NCBI GenBank assembly: GCA_946478775.1
Contig: CAMLDR010000004.1
Coordinates: forward strand, 1 to 55,249
DNA length: 55,249 nt
Reading direction: 5' to 3'
Source: an uncultured Flavobacteriales bacterium
GTDB taxonomy: Bacteria; Bacteroidota; Bacteroidia; Flavobacteriales; Crocinitomicaceae
In this document: one piece after another, positions 52,310-55,249 of the stretch
Numbering within the stretch: position 1 is the first letter of the stretch
Layout of the letters: every line of letters begins with the position of its first letter
The notes under the pieces: generated by a model
What the model was told of the DNA's origin: nothing
The model's database searches: none
What the model saw: only the letters and a program-made list of their open reading frames with translations
Program-made: the position numbers and the translations under genes

Positions 52310-53770
52310 ATGAAGAAATCCATGAGAAAAAGCGAAGCTTTTGAAGACAATGTCATGACAAGCGTCAGTGCGAAAATGACATGGAAAATAAGAATAGGGT
52401 TTTTTGCCCTGATGCTCGTTGTTTCAAGTTGTGTTACAACGCGCTACGAAAGACCTGAGAATATTCAATCGGCAGAACTGTACAGAGACAATACCTCTGA
52501 AGACACCACTTCGATGGCCGACCTGGAATGGAAAAAATTGTTTTCCGATCCGATCTTGCAGGACCTGATCGAAAAAGGGCTGGCAAACAATTTGAACCTG
52601 AAACAGGCGGTTGAACGGATCAACATCAGTCAGGCATACCTGAAACAAAGTAAAATGGCCTTTTTGCCAAGCTTGCAATTGGATATCACTTCCACAGATG
52701 CGAAACAATCGGAAAGAGCAGTGAACGCTCCTCCGGGATTGCTGCAGTTGACAACTCACACCAACCGCATCCAGCTGGGAACATCCTGGGAAGCAGATAT
52801 CTGGGGAAAATTGAGAAGTGCCAAGCGCGGAGCAATTGCAGGAATGCTGCAAAGTGATGCGTCCAAACGCGTTGTTCAAACGCAACTGATCGTAGATATT
52901 GCCAATGCTTACTACAATCTGCTGGCTTTTGACAAGCAATTGAAAGTTACCCTTGAAACCATTGAATTGCGCAAAAAACAAGTGGAAACACTAACGGCTT
53001 TGCAGGAATCGGGGAAAGTAACGAGTGCGGAAGTCTTGCAAAGTCAGGCGAACCAATATGCCGCGGAAGTCATGGTGCCGGAATTGCAGAACAAGATTTG
53101 GCAGGCAGAAAACGGATTGAATTACTTATTGGCCAGAGGCCCTGAAAAAATTGCACGGAGTACATTGGACGAGCAAGTGATCTTCACGGATTTGCGCCTG
53201 GGAGTTTCATCACAGTTATTGAAAAACCGGCCGGATGTTCAGGAGGCAGAATATGCTTTTATGGCGGCTTTTGAAAATACGAATGTGGCAAAGACCTATT
53301 TCTATCCGTCATTAACATTAACGGCAAACGGAGGTTTTGCAGCGTTCAAAATCCAGGATCTGTTCAGCCAGTCGATTTTTTACAACATCATAGGAGGGTT
53401 AACCCAGCCGATTTTTAACCGGGGTCAGAATAAAGCACGTTTGAGAACAGCGAAAGCGGATCAGCAAATTGCATTTTACCGGTTCCAGGATGTGATACTA
53501 AGAAGTGGGATGGAAGTCTCCAACGCACTTTACGCCTTTCAGAATGCAACGGAAAGAGAACGGATCCGTAATCAGCAGATCACATCTTTGACTACTGCTG
53601 TGGAAAACACGCAGGAATTATTGAGTAACCGCAGCGAGACCAATTATACGGATGTGTTGATTTCACAACAGAATTTAATTACAGCCCAAATGAGCGGGAT
53701 CAATGATAAACTCGATCAGCTGCAGTCGGTTGTTAATTTGTACAGGGCATTGGGAGGCGGCTGGAAGTAA
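52310..53770 (+). CDS. Outer-membrane efflux lipoprotein (TolC/OprM/NodT-like)
   Basis: 486 residues from an ATG directly after the pump's stop. An internal ATG at 52376 (MTWKIRIGFF) would give a compact lipoprotein signal ending in VVSSC, so the extra 22 N-terminal residues may be untranslated. Family motifs include DPILQDLIEKGLANNLNLKQ, ANAYYNLLAFDKQLKVTLET, a RPDVQEAEY and GGLTQPIFNRGQNKARLRTA. Trimeric beta-barrel and alpha-tunnel protein completing the tripartite pump. A strong terminator follows. Confidence 0.92.
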   Translation: MKKSMRKSEAFEDNVMTSVSAKMTWKIRIGFFALMLVVSSCVTTRYERPENIQSAELYRDNTSEDTTSMADLEWKKLFSDPILQDLIEKGLANNLNLKQAVERINISQAYLKQSKMAFLPSLQLDITSTDAKQSERAVNAPPGLLQLTTHTNRIQLGTSWEADIWGKLRSAKRGAIAGMLQSDASKRVVQTQLIVDIANAYYNLLAFDKQLKVTLETIELRKKQVETLTALQESGKVTSAEVLQSQANQYAAEVMVPELQNKIWQAENGLNYLLARGPEKIARSTLDEQVIFTDLRLGVSSQLLKNRPDVQEAEYAFMAAFENTNVAKTYFYPSLTLTANGGFAAFKIQDLFSQSIFYNIIGGLTQPIFNRGQNKARLRTAKADQQIAFYRFQDVILRSGMEVSNALYAFQNATERERIRNQQITSLTTAVENTQELLSNRSETNYTDVLISQQNLITAQMSGINDKLDQLQSVVNLYRALGGGWK

Positions 53771-53781
53771 CTCACAATTGC

Positions 53782-53931
53782 TAATTACGAATGCCAAATT
53801 CAGGACTTTCATAAGGAGCTATTCGAAAATTTTTTAAAAATAATCAGGCCATTCGCACTTAGCGGGTGGCTTTTTAGCTACCACTAACTACAATTTTCAA
53901 TTCGTAACACGTAATTCGGCTTTCGTAATTA
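53782..53931. repeat. Intergenic REP-like repeats around the efflux terminator
   Basis: TAATTACGAATGCC at 53782-53795 is the complement of GGCATTCGTAATTA at 54949-54962; a near copy reading in the 54949 direction, ATTCGTAACACGTAATTCGG then CTTTCGTAATTA, is at 53899-53931. The first two flank the efflux-operon terminator on opposite sides in inverted orientation. Such AATTCGTAATT motifs are common fillers in Bacteroidota genomes. Confidence 0.7.
53848..53875 (+). terminator. Terminator after the efflux operon
   Basis: GCCATTCGC (53848-53856), 5-base loop, GCGGGTGGC (53862-53870), with two G-U pairs, then a run of five Ts. It lies 77 bases after the stop of the outer-membrane channel gene. Confidence 0.7.
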
Positions 53932-53958
53932 TATTTACGTCAACATAAATTCAAACGA

Positions 53959-54336
53959 ATGAAAAATTTAAAACTAATTGCTGTACTTGGATTGGGATTC
54001 ATGACGATTCAATCTTGCTCTAAACAAAGCGAATTGTGTGAGTGTACGGACATGGCTACTGAAATGATGAAAGGTGACCGCGAGCATAATTTCGACGGGA
54101 CTTTCCAAAAAGAATATGTAGAGAAGCACAAAGCTGAAGAAGCAAAATGCAAGAAAATTTACGAAGGAAAGAATGACAAAGCGAGTCAGGAAAAAATGCG
54201 TAAAGAAATGAAAGAATGCAGCGGGTACGATGAATTTAAGGAAGAGACAATCAAGTCTATGGAAAACCTTAAAAAGCAAATGCCAGGACTTTCAAAAGAA
54301 ATTGATGAGTCTATCAAAGAATTGCGTGCAGAGTAA
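53959..54336 (+). CDS. Small cysteine-containing lipoprotein (paralogue 1)
   Basis: 125 residues. A lipobox at IQSC (about Cys20) makes it a lipoprotein. After it, the mature part has CECTDMATEMMKGDREHNFD as a distinctive block shared with the next gene, a Lys/Glu-rich helical middle, and C...EMKECSGYDEF with paired cysteines. It is soluble and periplasmic-facing. Not recognised. A strong terminator follows. Confidence 0.7.
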   Translation: MKNLKLIAVLGLGFMTIQSCSKQSELCECTDMATEMMKGDREHNFDGTFQKEYVEKHKAEEAKCKKIYEGKNDKASQEKMRKEMKECSGYDEFKEETIKSMENLKKQMPGLSKEIDESIKELRAE

Positions 54337-54355
54337 TCTAAACCAATAATAGTTT

Positions 54356-54398
54356 AAAATAGGGACGATCGCCGCGGTGAATTTGTCCCTATTTTTTT
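54356..54398 (+). terminator. Terminator between the two small lipoprotein genes
   Basis: AAAATAGGGAC (54356-54366) pairs with GTCCCTATTTT (54385-54395) over an 18-base loop, followed by further Ts. A strong 11-base stem. Confidence 0.8.
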
Positions 54399-54430
54399 AA
54401 TTGTATTTTTCCTGAAATAAATTCAAAACC

Positions 54431-54748
54431 ATGAAAACTTTTAAAATGTTGATTTTGATCGGGGTAGGGTTTTTGCTGATGCAATCCTGTTCACGCAAAA
54501 GCCACCAGGAACAAGTGTGTGAATGTTTGGATATGGCTACGAAAATGATGAAAGGTGATCGGGAGCATAACTCCGACGGAACCTTTCCCCAAAAGTACAT
54601 ACAGGAACACGTCGAAGAAAACAAACGCTGCGACGAACTGGCTAATGGAGTAACGGACAAGGCCGGCGAGGAAAAAGTCGTCCGTGAAATGGAAAAATGT
54701 CCCGGTTATGCTGCTTACGAGAAAGAGTTAACCGGAGAATCCGAGTAG
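54431..54748 (+). CDS. Small cysteine-containing lipoprotein (paralogue 2)
   Basis: 105 residues. Lipobox at MQSC (about Cys20). It repeats the block CECLDMATKMMKGDREHNSD seen in the upstream paralogue at nearly the same position, then the DGTFPQKYIQEH segment and a closing CPGYAAYEKEL. It is shorter, lacking the long C-terminal helix. It is monocistronic because a terminator separates it from its paralogue. Function unknown. The 276 bases after its stop hold a repeat (54937-54962) and nothing else I can identify. Confidence 0.68.
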   Translation: MKTFKMLILIGVGFLLMQSCSRKSHQEQVCECLDMATKMMKGDREHNSDGTFPQKYIQEHVEENKRCDELANGVTDKAGEEKVVREMEKCPGYAAYEKELTGESE

Positions 54749-54936
54749 TTGGACCCAACATCCTGAAAATTTGACCTGACATTCGTGGATTTTTCTCATG
54801 ACCTGAAATGGAAGAGATAAAATAGAAAGTCAGAATCTTAAAAAAGTAGGGAATACTTCGTAGAATGTTGGAATTCATCAGGCTATTCGAAACAAATCCT
54901 AAGAACCCTATTCTCATTTCACCCTAAATTTTCTTT

Positions 54937-54962
54937 AATTCGTAATTCGGCATTCGTAATTA
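54937..54962. repeat. AATTCGTAATTCGG repeat, third copy
   Basis: AATTCGTAATTCGGCATTCG followed by TAATTA; the end matches the complement of 53782-53795. It stands 63 bases upstream of the last gene. Confidence 0.6.
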
Positions 54963-55024
54963 GGGATTAACAGGGGATTCTTTTGTATTTTCGTTACTGA
55001 CAAATTGAAAGCAGGAATCTCCTC

Positions 55025-55249
55025 ATGAAAAATAAGATCACAGAACTTTTTCAAATAAAATATCCCCTGATTCAGGCAGGAATGATCTGGTGTTCTGGCT
55101 GGGAATTGGCAAGTGCGGTTTCCAATGCCGGGGGGCTTGGCATCATCGGTTCCGGGTCCATGTATCCCGAAATCCTGGATGAACATATCCGCAAGTGCAA
55201 AGAAGCAACTCAAAAACCATTTGCAGTAAACCTCCCGATGCTGTATCCC
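55025..55249 (+). CDS. Nitronate monooxygenase-like / 2-nitropropane dioxygenase family, N-terminal fragment
   Basis: 75 codons to the window's right edge. The N-terminus KNKITELFQIKYPLIQAGMI followed by ELASAVSNAGGLGIIGSGSM and KPFAVNLPML has the flavin-binding TIM-barrel start of this family, which includes enoyl-ACP reductase FabK as well as nitronate monooxygenases. The rest lies outside, so the exact member cannot be told. Start at 55025 is supported by the conserved first residues. Confidence 0.8.
   Translation, partial: MKNKITELFQIKYPLIQAGMIWCSGWELASAVSNAGGLGIIGSGSMYPEILDEHIRKCKEATQKPFAVNLPMLYP

Overview
The window looks like a chromosomal segment of a Bacteroidota bacterium, most likely in the Flavobacteriales and close to Fluviicola/Crocinitomicaceae. 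The lineage is inferred from a type IX secretion sorting domain, promoter-like TAnnTTTG boxes with few Shine-Dalgarno sites, and several Bacteroidota-restricted small families (DUF6496, the small protein often mislabelled PRPP synthetase, S74-like secreted proteins). No rRNA, tRNA, CRISPR array or transposase was recognised.

Layout. 1-3.9 kb: small housekeeping and membrane proteins, an MFS transporter and a YbjN-like protein. 4-7.7 kb: a NarL-type histidine kinase with a membrane partner, a lipoprotein esterase, and a LuxR-type response regulator. 7.8-12.1 kb: three paralogous secreted proteins (helical N-terminus plus a conserved C-terminal domain with a crystallin-like Greek-key motif) and another secreted protein. 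12.1-15.2 kb: a WYL regulator divergent from rtcB, then a repeat-rich stretch with a four-helix-bundle gene remnant. 15.2-35.5 kb: a complete extracellular contractile injection system (eCIS) of the Afp/PVC/AlgoCIS type, all on the minus strand. 35.5-37.9 kb: a truncated WYL-type regulator next to the eCIS, a DUF72 protein, a small gene and a membrane-protein pseudogene. 38.2-43.5 kb: secreted and surface proteins, including a large T9SS substrate and a decaying family of lipoproteins. 43.5-46.8 kb: a TetR-thiolase-SDR-thioesterase lipid cluster with two matching operators. 46.9-53.8 kb: an AraC regulator and a complete tripartite RND efflux operon. 53.9-55.2 kb: two small paralogous lipoproteins and the start of a nitronate monooxygenase-like gene.

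The eCIS is the main system. In transcription order it runs: DUF4255 cap/terminator protein, a 237-aa unknown, one sheath, two tube proteins, a 53-aa DUF5908 protein, a LysM adaptor, a VgrG-like spike, a PAAR tip, a gp25 wedge, a baseplate-J protein with an unusual coiled-coil insert, a tail-fibre-like protein, a second wedge protein, a 965-aa tape measure, a 65-aa leader-like protein, a DUF4157 effector with an unrecognised C-terminal domain, the AAA+ ATPase, and a signal-peptide membrane protein. The 65-aa protein and the effector share an N-terminal motif that could be a loading signal. Two related palindromic spacers interrupt the operon, one just after the sheath gene and one just before the large baseplate gene.

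Elsewhere the genes form short functional groups. The TetR operators bracket tetR and precede the thiolase. The AraC gene precedes the RND operon. The two eCIS-distal WYL-type proteins are paralogues, one lacking its sensory half. Palindromic and short tandem repeats fill many gaps, consistent with a genome rich in REP-like intergenic elements.
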